Assembly: GCF_002843605.1 (NCBI RefSeq)
Contig: NZ_CP025263.1
Coordinates: 743,501 to 807,500, forward strand
Reading direction: 5' to 3'
Origin: Pseudomonas sp. S09G 359
Lineage (GTDB): Bacteria; Pseudomonadota; Gammaproteobacteria; Pseudomonadales; Pseudomonadaceae
DNA length: 64,000 nucleotides
Part shown: in pieces, positions 46,339 through 55,764 of the stretch
Layout of the letters: each line of letters starts with the position of its first letter
Position numbering within the stretch: position 1 is the stretch's first letter
Program-made: the position numbers and the translations under genes
Notes under the pieces: generated by a model
What the model saw: the letters and a program-made list of their open reading frames with translations, nothing else
The model's database searches: none
Told to the model about the DNA's origin: nothing

Positions 46339-46740
46339 TCAGCTGCAGCAACTCCCCGACGCCAACTCCTTGAGAATCGGACAATCCGGCCGATGATCGC
46401 CTTGGCAGTGCTCCACCAAATCCTGCAACGTATCGCGTAGTTGCCCAAGCTCCAGAATCTTCTGGTTCAGCTCATCAATATGCTGGCGCGCCAACGCCTT
46501 CACATCGGCGCTGGCCCGTTGCCGGTCCTGCCACAGGGTCAGCAGCTTGCCCACCTCTTCCAATGAAAACCCCAGGTCCCGCGAGCGCTTGATAAAAGCC
46601 AGCGTGTGCAAGTCGTCGCTGCCATACACGCGGTAACCGCTGTCGGTGCGGTGTGCGGCTTTCAACAGGCCGATGGATTCGTAGTAACGAATCATCTTTG
46701 CGCTCAGCCCGCTCTGGCGGGCGGCTTGGCCGATGTTCAT
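46339..46740 (-). CDS. cueR: CueR copper-responsive MerR regulator
   Basis: Cu(I)/Ag(I) sensor of 133 residues that activates copper-export genes by re-shaping promoters with long spacers. The MerR HTH is at residues 1-38 ([24 protein letters not shown]), followed by a long dimerisation helix and the Cu-binding pair of cysteines in [12 protein letters not shown] (two Cys separated by seven residues), plus a C-terminal CC. Its ATG overlaps the copA stop by 4 bp, so it is autoregulated as part of the copA operon. Confidence 0.95.
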   Translation of the reverse strand: MNIGQAARQSGLSAKMIRYYESIGLLKAAHRTDSGYRVYGSDDLHTLAFIKRSRDLGFSLEEVGKLLTLWQDRQRASADVKALARQHIDELNQKILELGQLRDTLQDLVEHCQGDHRPDCPILKELASGSCCS

Positions 46741-48938
46741 GGGTGTTGATCCTCCAAGTCCTTGGGTTTCCAGGTTTTCAACAGTAACGCATTGCTCACC
46801 ACGCTGACGCTGGACAAGGCCATGGCCGCGCCGGCGAGTACCGGGTTGAGCAGACCGAAGGCCGCCAGGGGAATGCCGATCAAGTTATAGACGAAGGCCC
46901 AGAACAGGTTCTGGCGGATTTTTGCGTAGGTCTTGCGGCTGATTTCCAGGGCGGCGGGCACCAGGCGCGGGTCACCGCGCATCAGGGTGATACCGGCCGC
47001 GTGCATCGCCACGTCGGTGCCACCCCCCATGGCGATGCCGATATCGGCGGCGGCCAAGGCTGGGGCGTCGTTGATGCCGTCGCCGACCATCGCCACCACG
47101 CCGGTTTTTTTCAGCTCGGCGACGGTGGCGGCTTTTTCGGCGGGCAGCACTTCGGCGTACACATCGTCGATGCCCAGTGCTTCGGCGACCACGCGGGCGC
47201 TGCCGCGGTTGTCGCCGGTGAGCAAATGGCTGCTGATGTGCTGCGCCTTGAGTTGCTGCACAGCGTGCAGCGCACCGGGCTTGAGCGTGTCGCCAAAGGC
47301 GAACAGCCCCAGCACGCGCGGCTGCGTGCCTTGCTCTATCAGCCAGGACAGGGTGCGACCCTCGGCCTCCCAAGCGTTGGCCGAAGCTGCCAGGTCGCCT
47401 GCGTTCAAGCCGCTTTCTTCGAGCAGCCGGCGGTTACCCAGGGCCAGTCGCCGTCCATCCAAGGTGCCGGCGATGCCACGCCCGGTCAGGGATTGGCTGT
47501 CGCTCACAGCCGCAACCGCGAGGCCTTGCTCGTTGCAGGCATCCAGCACGGCCTTGGCCAACGGATGTTCGCTGCCGCGTTGCAGGGCGCCAGCTTGTTG
47601 CAGCAACAGCGGGGCGTTGCCATCCACCGCCGCCAGATGCGCGATTTTCGGCGCGCCGGAGGTGAGGGTGCCGGTTTTGTCGAACACCACGGCGCTCACA
47701 GCATGGGCCCGCTCCAGGGCTTCGGCGTCCTTGATCAGGATGCCGAAGCGCGCGGCAACCCCGGTGCCGGCCATGATCGCCGTCGGCGTGGCCAAGCCGA
47801 GCGCGCAGGGGCAGGCGATGACTAGAACGGCCACCGCATTGATGATCGCGGTCTCCAGGGGGGCGCCATACAGCCACCAGCCCAGCAGGGTGATCAAGGC
47901 CAGCACCAGTACGGCGGGCACGAACACCTGGCTGACTTTATCCACCAGTTTCTGGATCGGTGCTTTGGCCGCCTGGGCGTCTTCCACCAGGCGGATGATC
48001 CGCGCCAGCACGCTTTCGGCGCCCAACGCGAGGGTGCGCACCAGCAGGCGGCCCTCGCCATTGATGGCGCCACCGGTGACGCTGTCGCCCGGCTGTTTTG
48101 GCACGGGCAAGCTTTCGCCACTGATCAGTGCTTCATCGGCATGGCTTTGGCCTTCGACTACTTCGCCGTCCACTGGGAAGCGTTCGCCGGGTTTGACCAG
48201 CACCAGATCATTGAGCCGCAATGTGTTGATCGCGACGTCCTCTTCACGCCCGTCCTGCACGCGAATCGCGCGCTCCGGGCGCAGCGCTTCAAGGGCGCGG
48301 ATGGCGCTGGCGGTCTGGCGCTTGGCGCGGCTTTCCAGGTATTTACCCAGTAACACCAGAGCGATCACCACCGCCGAGGCTTCGAAGTACAAATGGGGCG
48401 TCATGCCGGCGGGGGCGGTGAGCCACTCATAAATGCTCAAGCCATAACCGGCGCTGGTGCCGATGGCCACCAGCAGGTCCATGTTGCCGGCACCTGCACG
48501 CACGGCTTTCCAGGCGGCGATATAAAAGCGTGCGCCAAAGATGAATTGCACCGGCGTGGCCAGGGCGAACTGCACCCAGGCGGGCAGCATCCAATGCAGG
48601 CCAAAGGGCTCCACCAGCATCGGCAGCACCAACGGCAGTGCCAGCGCAATCGCCAGCAGCAACGCCCAGCGCTCGCGGTGCAGGCGCTGGGATTGGTCGG
48701 CGTCGGTGGCGGTTTCGCTTTGGGGCAGGGTAGCGGTGTAGCCGGCCTTGTCGACGGCGGCGATCAATACGCCGGGGTCCATCTGGCCGAGCACTTCGAC
48801 ATGCGCGCGCTCATTGGCCAGGTTGACGCTGACGCGTTGCACCCCCGGCACCTTGCCCAGCGCGCGCTCGACACGCCCGGCACAGCTGGCGCAGGTCATG
48901 CCGCTGATGGGCAGGTCAAAGGTGGTGGATCCATTCAT
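46737..48938 (-). CDS. copA: Copper-exporting P1B-type ATPase CopA
   Basis: Exports Cu(I) across the inner membrane; 733 residues. One N-terminal heavy-metal domain ([12 protein letters not shown]), the transmembrane metal site CPC ([15 protein letters not shown], about residue 376), the phosphorylation site DKTGTLTSG (about residue 420), HP motif [11 protein letters not shown] and hinge [10 protein letters not shown], and the C-terminal helix with [16 protein letters not shown] are all intact. It lies downstream of a CueR-type promoter and is translationally coupled to cueR. Confidence 0.96.
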   Translation of the reverse strand: MNGSTTFDLPISGMTCASCAGRVERALGKVPGVQRVSVNLANERAHVEVLGQMDPGVLIAAVDKAGYTATLPQSETATDADQSQRLHRERWALLLAIALALPLVLPMLVEPFGLHWMLPAWVQFALATPVQFIFGARFYIAAWKAVRAGAGNMDLLVAIGTSAGYGLSIYEWLTAPAGMTPHLYFEASAVVIALVLLGKYLESRAKRQTASAIRALEALRPERAIRVQDGREEDVAINTLRLNDLVLVKPGERFPVDGEVVEGQSHADEALISGESLPVPKQPGDSVTGGAINGEGRLLVRTLALGAESVLARIIRLVEDAQAAKAPIQKLVDKVSQVFVPAVLVLALITLLGWWLYGAPLETAIINAVAVLVIACPCALGLATPTAIMAGTGVAARFGILIKDAEALERAHAVSAVVFDKTGTLTSGAPKIAHLAAVDGNAPLLLQQAGALQRGSEHPLAKAVLDACNEQGLAVAAVSDSQSLTGRGIAGTLDGRRLALGNRRLLEESGLNAGDLAASANAWEAEGRTLSWLIEQGTQPRVLGLFAFGDTLKPGALHAVQQLKAQHISSHLLTGDNRGSARVVAEALGIDDVYAEVLPAEKAATVAELKKTGVVAMVGDGINDAPALAAADIGIAMGGGTDVAMHAAGITLMRGDPRLVPAALEISRKTYAKIRQNLFWAFVYNLIGIPLAAFGLLNPVLAGAAMALSSVSVVSNALLLKTWKPKDLEDQHP

Positions 48939-48967
48939 GGGGCAGTCCTCCTGAAGACGTTGCCCCT

Positions 48968-48998
48968 AGGATCAACCTTGACCTGTGGGTAAGGTCAA
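48968..48998 (-). promoter_or_regulatory. CueR-type promoter of copA-cueR
   Basis: Read leftward, a -35 TTGACC (48998-48993) is followed by a 19-bp spacer and the -10 GATCCT. The spacer holds the MerR-type dyad ACCTTACC...GGTCAAGGT. The overlong 19-bp spacing is the hallmark of MerR/CueR control. It begins about 30 bp upstream of the copA ATG. Confidence 0.8.
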
Positions 48999-49004
48999 GC
49001 GCCG

Positions 49005-49385
49005 TTAATATTCTAGTGCGGCCGGTTTGAGGTACATGCCGTCCTGGCCTTGGGCGATACGCAATTTGCGTACGTCACCGGCCTTCAATGTGATGTTCTG
49101 CGCCGGTGGCGCCAGCAGGCCCGGCAGGCAGCCCGGGGACTGGCCCGGAAGCAGCTTCAGGCGCAGCGACACATTGCCCGGCGCCAGGTTGAACGAGGTG
49201 GCCTGTTCCTGGAACAGCCGGCCGGCCAGTTGGTCATTAAGGTACAGGCCGATTTCGCAATTGGTCGGCACTTCCAGACGTTCCCGGGAAATGATCAGCA
49301 CCGCATAGTCTTCTGCGGCATTGGCCATGGGCGCAACGGCAGACCAGCTCATCAGGCCGACAAGGGCAAAAAACGACCAGCGCAT
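49005..49385 (-). CDS. Small exported protein of unknown function in the copper locus
   Basis: A 126-residue protein with a signal peptide (about 1-23, MRWSFFALVGLMSWSAVAPM, ANA). The mature part (about 103 residues) has a beta-sandwich-like pattern (CEIGLYLNDQLAGRLFQEQA, FNLAPGNVSLRLKLLPG) and two cysteines, loosely like DUF2846-type domains. I chose ATG 49385 with GGAG 7-10 nt upstream; the longer frame crosses the copZ promoter. It sits between copA and copZ and is divergent from copZ. No metal motif is obvious. Confidence 0.7.
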   Translation of the reverse strand: MRWSFFALVGLMSWSAVAPMANAAEDYAVLIISRERLEVPTNCEIGLYLNDQLAGRLFQEQATSFNLAPGNVSLRLKLLPGQSPGCLPGLLAPPAQNITLKAGDVRKLRIAQGQDGMYLKPAALEY

Positions 49386-49472
49386 GGCGAATGCTCCGTG
49401 GTTTGAATCAAAGATGGGTGAAGCTTGGCCGACGCCGCCGCCGAATACCAGCCCGGCAGCAATTCTCGGAAC

Positions 49473-49503
49473 TTGACCTTGCCATCGAGGCAAGGTCCAG
49501 GCT
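49473..49503 (+). promoter_or_regulatory. CueR-type promoter of copZ
   Basis: The -35 TTGACC is followed by exactly 19 bp and the -10 CAGGCT. The spacer carries the near-perfect dyad ACCTTGCC-ATCGA-GGCAAGGT, closely matching the E. coli copA CueR operator. It lies 30 bp before the copZ start. Confidence 0.88.
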
Positions 49504-49532
49504 GGTTTCAACCTCATCAAAGGAGTCATGTG

Positions 49533-49730
49533 ATGCAAGTATTCAGCGTTGAAGGAATGACCTGCGGCCATTGTGTTCGGGCAGTGACCCAGGCAGTGCA
49601 GAGCCAGGACCCGGCGGCCAGTGTGAAGGTCGACTTGGCTGCGAAAGAGGTGGGGGTCGAAAGTCGCTTGTCTGCCGAGCAGGTCATCAGCCTGATCACC
49701 GAAGAAGGCTATAGCGCCAAGCTCGTCTGA
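49533..49730 (+). CDS. copZ: CopZ copper chaperone
   Basis: Cytosolic Cu(I) chaperone of 65 residues with one heavy-metal-associated domain; the metal-binding loop is GMTCGHCVRAV. It would hand copper to CopA or CueR. The start is ATG 49533 with AGGAG 7 nt upstream (an earlier ATG at 49528 is followed at once by TGA). It is transcribed alone from the CueR-type promoter, opposite to copA-cueR. Confidence 0.94.
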   Translation: MQVFSVEGMTCGHCVRAVTQAVQSQDPAASVKVDLAAKEVGVESRLSAEQVISLITEEGYSAKLV

Positions 49731-49737
49731 TTTTAAT

Positions 49738-49753
49738 AGTTAGCGAGCTAACT
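49738..49753. promoter_or_regulatory. Perfect 16-bp palindrome before the Bcr/CflA gene
   Basis: AGTTAGC-GA-GCTAACT is an exact dyad 7 bp after the copZ stop and 62 bp before the transporter start. Symmetry, length and location suit a MarR- or TetR-type operator for the exporter; no such regulator is adjacent. It could also act as a weak hairpin. Confidence 0.5.
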
Positions 49754-49762
49754 TTATGTTCA

Positions 49763-49813
49763 AGGCACCCAAGCGCGGCTAAACTGTCGGGCTGCCGACT
49801 CACTTGGGTGCCT
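49763..49813 (+). promoter_or_regulatory. Inverted repeat masking the Bcr/CflA ribosome site
   Basis: An exact 11-bp repeat (AGGCACCCAAG / CTTGGGTGCCT) with a 29-nt loop. The right arm ends one base before the ATG and contains GGGTG, the only Shine-Dalgarno-like sequence, so the folded leader would block initiation. Confidence 0.55.
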
Positions 49814-49814
49814 G

Positions 49815-51008
49815 ATGAACCTTCGCATAATCCTGATTCTGGGGGCCTTGAGCGCCTTCGCGCCGCTGGCGATCGATTTTTACCTGCCGGGCTTTCCGGC
49901 CATGGCCACGGCTTTCGCCACCGACGAAAAACATATTCAGCTGACCCTGGCGGTGTATTTCGCCGGCCTGGCCATCGGCCAATTGATCTACGGCCCGCTG
50001 GCCGACCGCTTTGGTCGGCGCGGCCCGCTGCTCAGTGGCGTGACCCTGTTTACCCTGGCGTCCTTTGCCTGCGCCTTCGCACCGACCCTGGAGTGGCTGA
50101 TCGCCGCGCGCTTCGTGCAAGCCCTTGGCGGTTGCGCGGGCATGGTGATTTCCCGTGCGGTGGTCAGCGACAAATGTGATGCGGTGGGCTCGGCCAAAGT
50201 GTTTTCGCAACTGATGCTGGTCACCGGCCTGGCGCCGATCCTCGCGCCGCTGGCTGGCGGGCTGATGGTGGGGCTGTGGGGCTGGCAGTCGATTTTCCTG
50301 GCGCTGTCGATCTTCAGCGTGATGGCGGCCATCGCCGTGGCGGTCGGGTTGCCGGAGACCTTTCCGGCCCATCAGCCGCGTCAGCCGTTGTCTGGGTCGT
50401 TACGTCGCTACTTCGGGTTGCTGTCAGACCGGGTCTATCTCGGCTACGCGCTGACCGGTGCGCTATCGATTGCCGGGATGTTTGCCTACATCGCCGGTTC
50501 ACCGTTCGTGTTTATCAAACTCTATGGCGTGCCGGCTGAGCATTACGGCTGGGTGTTCGGCTCCAACGCCGCCGGCTTTATCCTGGTGGCGCAACTCAAC
50601 GCGCGGTTGCTGGCCAAGCGTGGCCCGGCGTTTCTGCTGTCGCGCTCGGTATGGGTGTATCTGCTGGCAGGCCTGACACTGCTGGGTATTGCGGCCTTGC
50701 GCACTGAGGCATTGTGGCCGTTGTTGGTGCCGTTGTTTATCTGCATCGCCAGCCTGGGCTGCATTTTGCCCAACACCTCGGCCTGCGCCATGAGTGGGCA
50801 GGGCGCACGGGCCGGCAGCGCGTCGGCATTGCTGGGCTGCATTCAATTCGGCGTGGCGGCGGGGGCGGCGTCGCTGGTGGGGGTATTGCACGATGGCAGC
50901 GCCATGCCGATGGCAATCGTTATCAGCTTGTGCGGGGTGTTGGCGGTAACGGTCGCCGTGTCGACCCAGCGCCTGCAACGGGCCAGGGCCCTGCAAGCGC
51001 AGGTCTGA
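49815..51008 (+). CDS. Bcr/CflA family drug-resistance MFS transporter
   Basis: Twelve-helix proton antiporter of the DHA1 family, 397 residues. The opening LGALSAFAPLAIDFYLPGFP is the Bcr/CflA signature, motif A is GPLADRFGRRGPLL, and motif C-like glycine-rich helix 5 (VTGLAPILAPLAGGLMVGLW) is present. Substrates may include bicyclomycin, chloramphenicol or sulfonamides, as in relatives. The leader contains a 16-bp palindrome and an RBS-masking hairpin. Confidence 0.92.
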   Translation: MNLRIILILGALSAFAPLAIDFYLPGFPAMATAFATDEKHIQLTLAVYFAGLAIGQLIYGPLADRFGRRGPLLSGVTLFTLASFACAFAPTLEWLIAARFVQALGGCAGMVISRAVVSDKCDAVGSAKVFSQLMLVTGLAPILAPLAGGLMVGLWGWQSIFLALSIFSVMAAIAVAVGLPETFPAHQPRQPLSGSLRRYFGLLSDRVYLGYALTGALSIAGMFAYIAGSPFVFIKLYGVPAEHYGWVFGSNAAGFILVAQLNARLLAKRGPAFLLSRSVWVYLLAGLTLLGIAALRTEALWPLLVPLFICIASLGCILPNTSACAMSGQGARAGSASALLGCIQFGVAAGAASLVGVLHDGSAMPMAIVISLCGVLAVTVAVSTQRLQRARALQAQV

Positions 51009-51016
51009 CGGGCGGG

Positions 51017-51045
51017 TCAGCCAGCAGCGGATTGTTGCTGGCTGA
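51017..51045. terminator. Bidirectional hairpin at convergent gene ends
   Basis: A 10-bp perfect stem (TCAGCCAGCA / TGCTGGCTGA, 9-nt loop) directly after the Bcr/CflA stop and within the last codons of the leftward 57-residue gene, including its stop. No strong T-run is present, so termination efficiency is uncertain. Confidence 0.5.
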
Positions 51046-51190
51046 TTGGAAAGCGGTGCGGCGCCTGGATGCGCGCTTGCAGGGTATCGACGAAGGCACG
51101 GGCCTCGGCTTCAGTGTGGAAAGTGATGGACTTTTGGTCCAGGCGAACTTCCCACTGGGATTTTGCTAACGCTTTTATCAGGATCTTCAT
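51017..51190 (-). CDS. Small conserved-looking protein of unknown function
   Basis: A 57-residue protein (MKILIKALAKSQWEVRLDQK...) with a beta-beta-alpha pattern: a strand with W, a strand ending ITFHTE, then a helix AEARAFVDTLQARI. I chose ATG 51190 because GAGGAAG lies 6-7 nt upstream; the frame continues 25 codons further without a ribosome site. The fold resembles short DUF2188-like proteins, but I do not assign a family. It is convergent with the Bcr/CflA gene. Confidence 0.65.
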   Translation of the reverse strand: MKILIKALAKSQWEVRLDQKSITFHTEAEARAFVDTLQARIQAPHRFPISQQQSAAG

Positions 51191-51335
51191 TGCTGACTTC
51201 CTCACGTAAAAGAATCGTGGCAAAGGCGGCCAATATAAACCTGAATACGCTCGCAAATATGACAAAGATCAACTCTCTGACTAGCGGTGTCGTCCATTAC
51301 CCACAGGAATAAAGGACGACACTGACAGACCTTTT

Positions 51336-52349
51336 TTAGAACCCTTCCAGCACGATCTTGCCCTTGGCCTTGCCGCTTTCCAGCAGCGCGTGGGCGCGGC
51401 GCAGGTTGTCGGCGTTGATCACACCGAAGTGCTCGCCCAGCGTGGTTTTCAGGGTGCCGGCGTCGATCAGTTCGGCGACGCGGTTGAGCAGGTTGTGCTG
51501 TTCGATCATGTCCGGCGTCTCGAACATCGAGCGCGTGTACATGAACTCCCAATGCAGCGACAGGCTCTTGCGCTTGAGCTTGCTCACATCCAGCGCCTTG
51601 GGGTCGTCGATCAGCGCCAGCTTGCCCTGGGGTTGCAGGGCTTCCACCAGTTGATCCAAATGCACGTCGGTCTGGGTCAGGCTGGCCACGTGGGTCACGT
51701 GGGCAATACCGGCACGCTTGAGCTCTTCACTCAGCGGCTGGCGATGGTCGATCACCAGGTCGGCGCCCAGCGCCTTGGCCCACGCCTGGGTTTCCGGGCG
51801 AGAGGCGGTGCCGATGACTTTCAGCGCGGTGAGCTGGCTGGCCAATTGGGTCAGGATCGACCCTACGCCGCCGGCGGCGCCGACAATCAGCAGGCTCTGG
51901 CCTTGATCTTCCTTACCTTCACGCACTTGCAGGCGCTCGAAGAGCAATTCCCAGGCGGTGATGGCGGTCAACGGCAAGGCGGCCGCCTCGGCAAAACCCA
52001 GGCTCTTGGGCATATGGCCGACGATGCGCTCGTCCACCGTGTGCAGTTCGCTGTTGCCGCCGGGGCGTACCAGGGAGCCGGCGTAGAACACGTTGTCGCC
52101 GGCCTTGAACAGCGTCACTTCGCTGCCGACGGCTTTGACCACTCCGGCCACGTCCCAACCCAGCACCTTGGCGGCGCCGTTTTCCGGGGCGACGTTCTGG
52201 CGAACCTTAGTGTCCACCGGGTTGACCGAGATGGCTTTGACTTCCACCAGCAGCTCACGCGGGCCGGCAATGGGCGCTGGCAGTTCGATGTCTTGCAGGG
52301 ATTTGGGATCGTTGATCGGCAGTGAGGCGTAATAAGCGATGGCTTTCAT
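51336..52349 (-). CDS. Zinc-type alcohol dehydrogenase-like / quinone oxidoreductase (MDR family)
   Basis: NAD(P)H-dependent medium-chain oxidoreductase of 337 residues. The N-terminal GroES-like domain (GPRELLVEVKAISVNPVDTK, VLGWDVAGVVKAVG) lacks the catalytic-zinc cysteine, as in zeta-crystallin/quinone reductases. The Rossmann motif is LLIVGAAGGVGSILTQLA. It precedes a monooxygenase-type gene's position on the same strand by 26 bp and shares the divergent region with the LysR regulator, which may control both. Confidence 0.9.
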   Translation of the reverse strand: MKAIAYYASLPINDPKSLQDIELPAPIAGPRELLVEVKAISVNPVDTKVRQNVAPENGAAKVLGWDVAGVVKAVGSEVTLFKAGDNVFYAGSLVRPGGNSELHTVDERIVGHMPKSLGFAEAAALPLTAITAWELLFERLQVREGKEDQGQSLLIVGAAGGVGSILTQLASQLTALKVIGTASRPETQAWAKALGADLVIDHRQPLSEELKRAGIAHVTHVASLTQTDVHLDQLVEALQPQGKLALIDDPKALDVSKLKRKSLSLHWEFMYTRSMFETPDMIEQHNLLNRVAELIDAGTLKTTLGEHFGVINADNLRRAHALLESGKAKGKIVLEGF

Positions 52350-52375
52350 GGGGGCTCCGAAGAAGTGGGCGGTGA

Positions 52376-52669
52376 TCAGGCGAGAAATTTCAGGCGTTTG
52401 AGTTCGAAGTGTTCGATCACATCAGCGGCCTTGGCGCGGAAACTCTGGATATGCGCGCTTTGGTCGTGGTCGGCCAGGGCGGCGTCGTCGGCCCAGCGTT
52501 CGAGCATGTAGAAAGTTTCCGGGTGTTGCACATCCTGGTGCAGGTCGTATTGCTCGCAACCGGGCTCCTGCCGGGTGGGTTCCAGCAGGCCGCGCAGCAG
52601 GGTTTCCAGGGTGGCCTGTTGGCCGGGTTTGGCGATCAGCGTGGCGATGACGTTAAAGGCAGAGGACAT
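52376..52669 (-). CDS. Antibiotic biosynthesis monooxygenase (ABM) family protein
   Basis: Small ferredoxin-like-fold protein of 97 residues, related to YgiN quinol monooxygenase. Family landmarks are FNVIATLIAKPGQQATLETL, EPGCEQYDLHQD and FYMLERWADDAALADHDQSA. The ATG at 52669 follows GGAG by 6 nt. It is the first gene of a leftward pair with the quinone oxidoreductase, consistent with quinone or electrophile metabolism, and is divergent from the LysR gene. Confidence 0.87.
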   Translation of the reverse strand: MSSAFNVIATLIAKPGQQATLETLLRGLLEPTRQEPGCEQYDLHQDVQHPETFYMLERWADDAALADHDQSAHIQSFRAKAADVIEHFELKRLKFLA

Positions 52670-52786
52670 ATTCAACTCCAGACACGTGATGAACGGGATG
52701 GGCAGATCATTGGCTATTTCCCGCGAAGATAAAAGCGGCTAAAACAGAGGTCTGTTTCAACAATATTTTGATAATGGATGGGTTGA

Positions 52787-53713
52787 ATGCTGCGTTTCGA
52801 TGATTTGCAGTTGTTTGTGCGCGCAGCGGACCTCGGCAGCCTCTCGGCCGCCGCGCGGGTCATGGACCTCTCGCCGGCGGTGGCCAGTGCCGCGTTGAAG
52901 CGTATTGAACAGCAACTTGGCACGCGCCTGCTGGCCCGCTCCACCCGCAGCCTGCGCCTGACCGCGGAAGGCGAAGGCTTCCTCGAATACGCGCGGGCGG
53001 CGTTGAGTTCGCTGGACGAGGGCCGGCGCTTGTTGGCCAGCGGCCAGGACCATGTCAGCGGTGTGCTGCAACTGTCGGCCCCCTCGGATTTTGGCCGCAA
53101 CCAATTGCTCCCCTGGCTCGATGAGTTCCAGCGCGAGTACCCGCAACTCAGCGTGCGCCTGCTGTTGGGCGACCGGATTGCCGACCTGTTCCGCCAACCG
53201 GTGGACATTGCCCTGCGTTATGGCGAGCCGGAAGATTCCAGCCTGATCGCGCTGCCCGTCGCGCCGCAGAATGTGCGCGTGCTGTGTGCGGCGCCCAGCT
53301 ACCTCGCACGCCACGGCGAGCCCCGGCACCTGGAGCAATTGGCCCAGCACAATTGCCTGCTGTATATGCTCGGCAGCCGGGTGCACGACCATTGGAGCTT
53401 CCATGACGGTAAGCGCGAAGTCAGCCTGACCGTCAGCGGCGACCGCTTCAGTGACGACGCTGATGTGGTGCGGCGTTGGGCGGTGGCGGGTGTGGGCATT
53501 GCCTACAAGTCCTGGCTGGACGTGAGCACCGACGTGCTGGCTGGGCGCTTGCGGTTGATCCTGCCGGAGCTGCGTGGCGAGCGTACGCCGCTGAATCTGT
53601 TGTGTGCCCATCGCGCGCAACTGAGCAAACCCATCAACTTGCTGCGGGAAATGCTCGTGTCCCGCTGTGCGACATTGACGGCGCAGTTGCCGGACCGCTT
53701 AAGCGCAACGTAA
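52787..53713 (+). CDS. LysR-family transcriptional regulator
   Basis: A 308-residue LTTR with an N-terminal winged HTH (residues 1-60, LQLFVRAADLGSLSAAARVM, AVASAALKRIEQQLGTRLLA) and a periplasmic-binding-protein-like effector domain (VDIALRYGEPEDSSLIALPV). It is transcribed away from the ABM/oxidoreductase pair and probably controls it, as is usual for LysR genes. The effector is unknown. Confidence 0.92.
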   Translation: MLRFDDLQLFVRAADLGSLSAAARVMDLSPAVASAALKRIEQQLGTRLLARSTRSLRLTAEGEGFLEYARAALSSLDEGRRLLASGQDHVSGVLQLSAPSDFGRNQLLPWLDEFQREYPQLSVRLLLGDRIADLFRQPVDIALRYGEPEDSSLIALPVAPQNVRVLCAAPSYLARHGEPRHLEQLAQHNCLLYMLGSRVHDHWSFHDGKREVSLTVSGDRFSDDADVVRRWAVAGVGIAYKSWLDVSTDVLAGRLRLILPELRGERTPLNLLCAHRAQLSKPINLLREMLVSRCATLTAQLPDRLSAT

Positions 53714-53849
53714 TAGCCTCCATAAAAGCAGGAAATTTCACTCAGATCCTGTCCCTATCTGCGCTGTCAGACGCCGCGGAACTGCGGCTTTGCAACCCTA
53801 TACTTGGTGCCAACCGCTGCAGAAAATTGATCGAACAGGGAATGAATAC

Positions 53850-54545
53850 ATGGAAGAAGCACCGTGCATCAGTCAGATCGCCAGCTTGCTCGCCGAGCCT
53901 AAACGTACCGCCATGCTCTGGGCGCTGATGGACGGCTCGGCCAAGTCGTCGGAGGAGTTGGCGACGCTTACCGGGTTGTCGTCGGCATCCGCGAACGCGC
54001 ACTTGGCACGGCTGACCGGAGGTGGGTTACTGCGCGTGGAGGCACGGCGTGGCAGGCGCTTGTTTCGCGTGGCGGCCGCTGATGTCAGTTGCGCCATCGA
54101 TGCCTTGGCCGCCAGCACCATGGCCAGCGCAGCCCGCCGTGCGCCGGATGCGTTGGCGCCGACCCTGGTGGCGCCACCGTTATTGCGCCGTGCGCGATTG
54201 TGCAAGGGGCATCTCGGTGGGGAGTTGGCCGCGCAGCTGTATCAACGCATGCTGCACGCGGGGTGGATCGAACGCCATGAGCAACGCACCGGGGTCACGC
54301 TCAAGGGCACCCAGCACTTTGCCGGCCTGGGTATTTTTACTCAGGCACTGGCGTCGCCGCTGGTGTGTGATTGTTTTGACTGGAGCCAGCAGCAACCGCA
54401 TCTCGGCGGTGCGCTGGGGGCAGGGTTGTTGCAGCTGTTTTTGCAGTCGAACTGGATCAGTGCGGCCAACGAGTCGCATGCCTTGCTGGTCAGCGACACA
54501 GGGCTCGCGGAAATCACCCGGCTGGCCGCGCCCGAGCAGCCTTGA
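53850..54545 (+). CDS. ArsR-type helix-turn-helix regulator with C-terminal extension
   Basis: A 231-residue regulator. Residues 8-80 form an ArsR-like winged HTH (SLLAEPKRTAMLWALMDGSA, LSSASANAHLARLTGGGLLR, VEARRGRRLFRVA). The rest is an unassigned domain with repeated Trp/His/Cys residues (HAGWIERHEQ, CDCFDWSQQQPHLGG). I start at ATG 53850, with CAGGGAA about 8 nt upstream. Classical ArsR metal-binding cysteines are absent. The target is unknown. Confidence 0.82.
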   Translation: MEEAPCISQIASLLAEPKRTAMLWALMDGSAKSSEELATLTGLSSASANAHLARLTGGGLLRVEARRGRRLFRVAAADVSCAIDALAASTMASAARRAPDALAPTLVAPPLLRRARLCKGHLGGELAAQLYQRMLHAGWIERHEQRTGVTLKGTQHFAGLGIFTQALASPLVCDCFDWSQQQPHLGGALGAGLLQLFLQSNWISAANESHALLVSDTGLAEITRLAAPEQP

Positions 54546-54563
54546 GCCCGATGACCTCAATGC

Positions 54564-54586
54564 GGGAGCCGGGCAAGCCAGCTCCC
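54564..54586. terminator. REP-like hairpin between convergent genes
   Basis: GGGAGC-CGGGCAAGCCA-GCTCCC, a single REP-like stem between the ArsR-type gene and the adenine/adenosine deaminase gene. It is in position to stop or process both transcripts. No T-run is present. Confidence 0.5.
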
Positions 54587-54617
54587 ACCGGGGCTTTGTT
54601 GTCTCGATTACGACCGG

Positions 54618-55604
<987 letters not shown>

Positions 55605-55764
55605 CTACAGGTCATGGCTGAAATAATCGGCAAAACCTGACCGGCAGGAGAGTATTGGCTTTATTCACGCAAGGGCGGCGTGAACTAAGGTGTAACGAAA
55701 CGTTAGCAGCGTGCCGTAGTCTGTACCCCATTAATGACTGATTTGCCGTACGAAAAGGCCCGGA

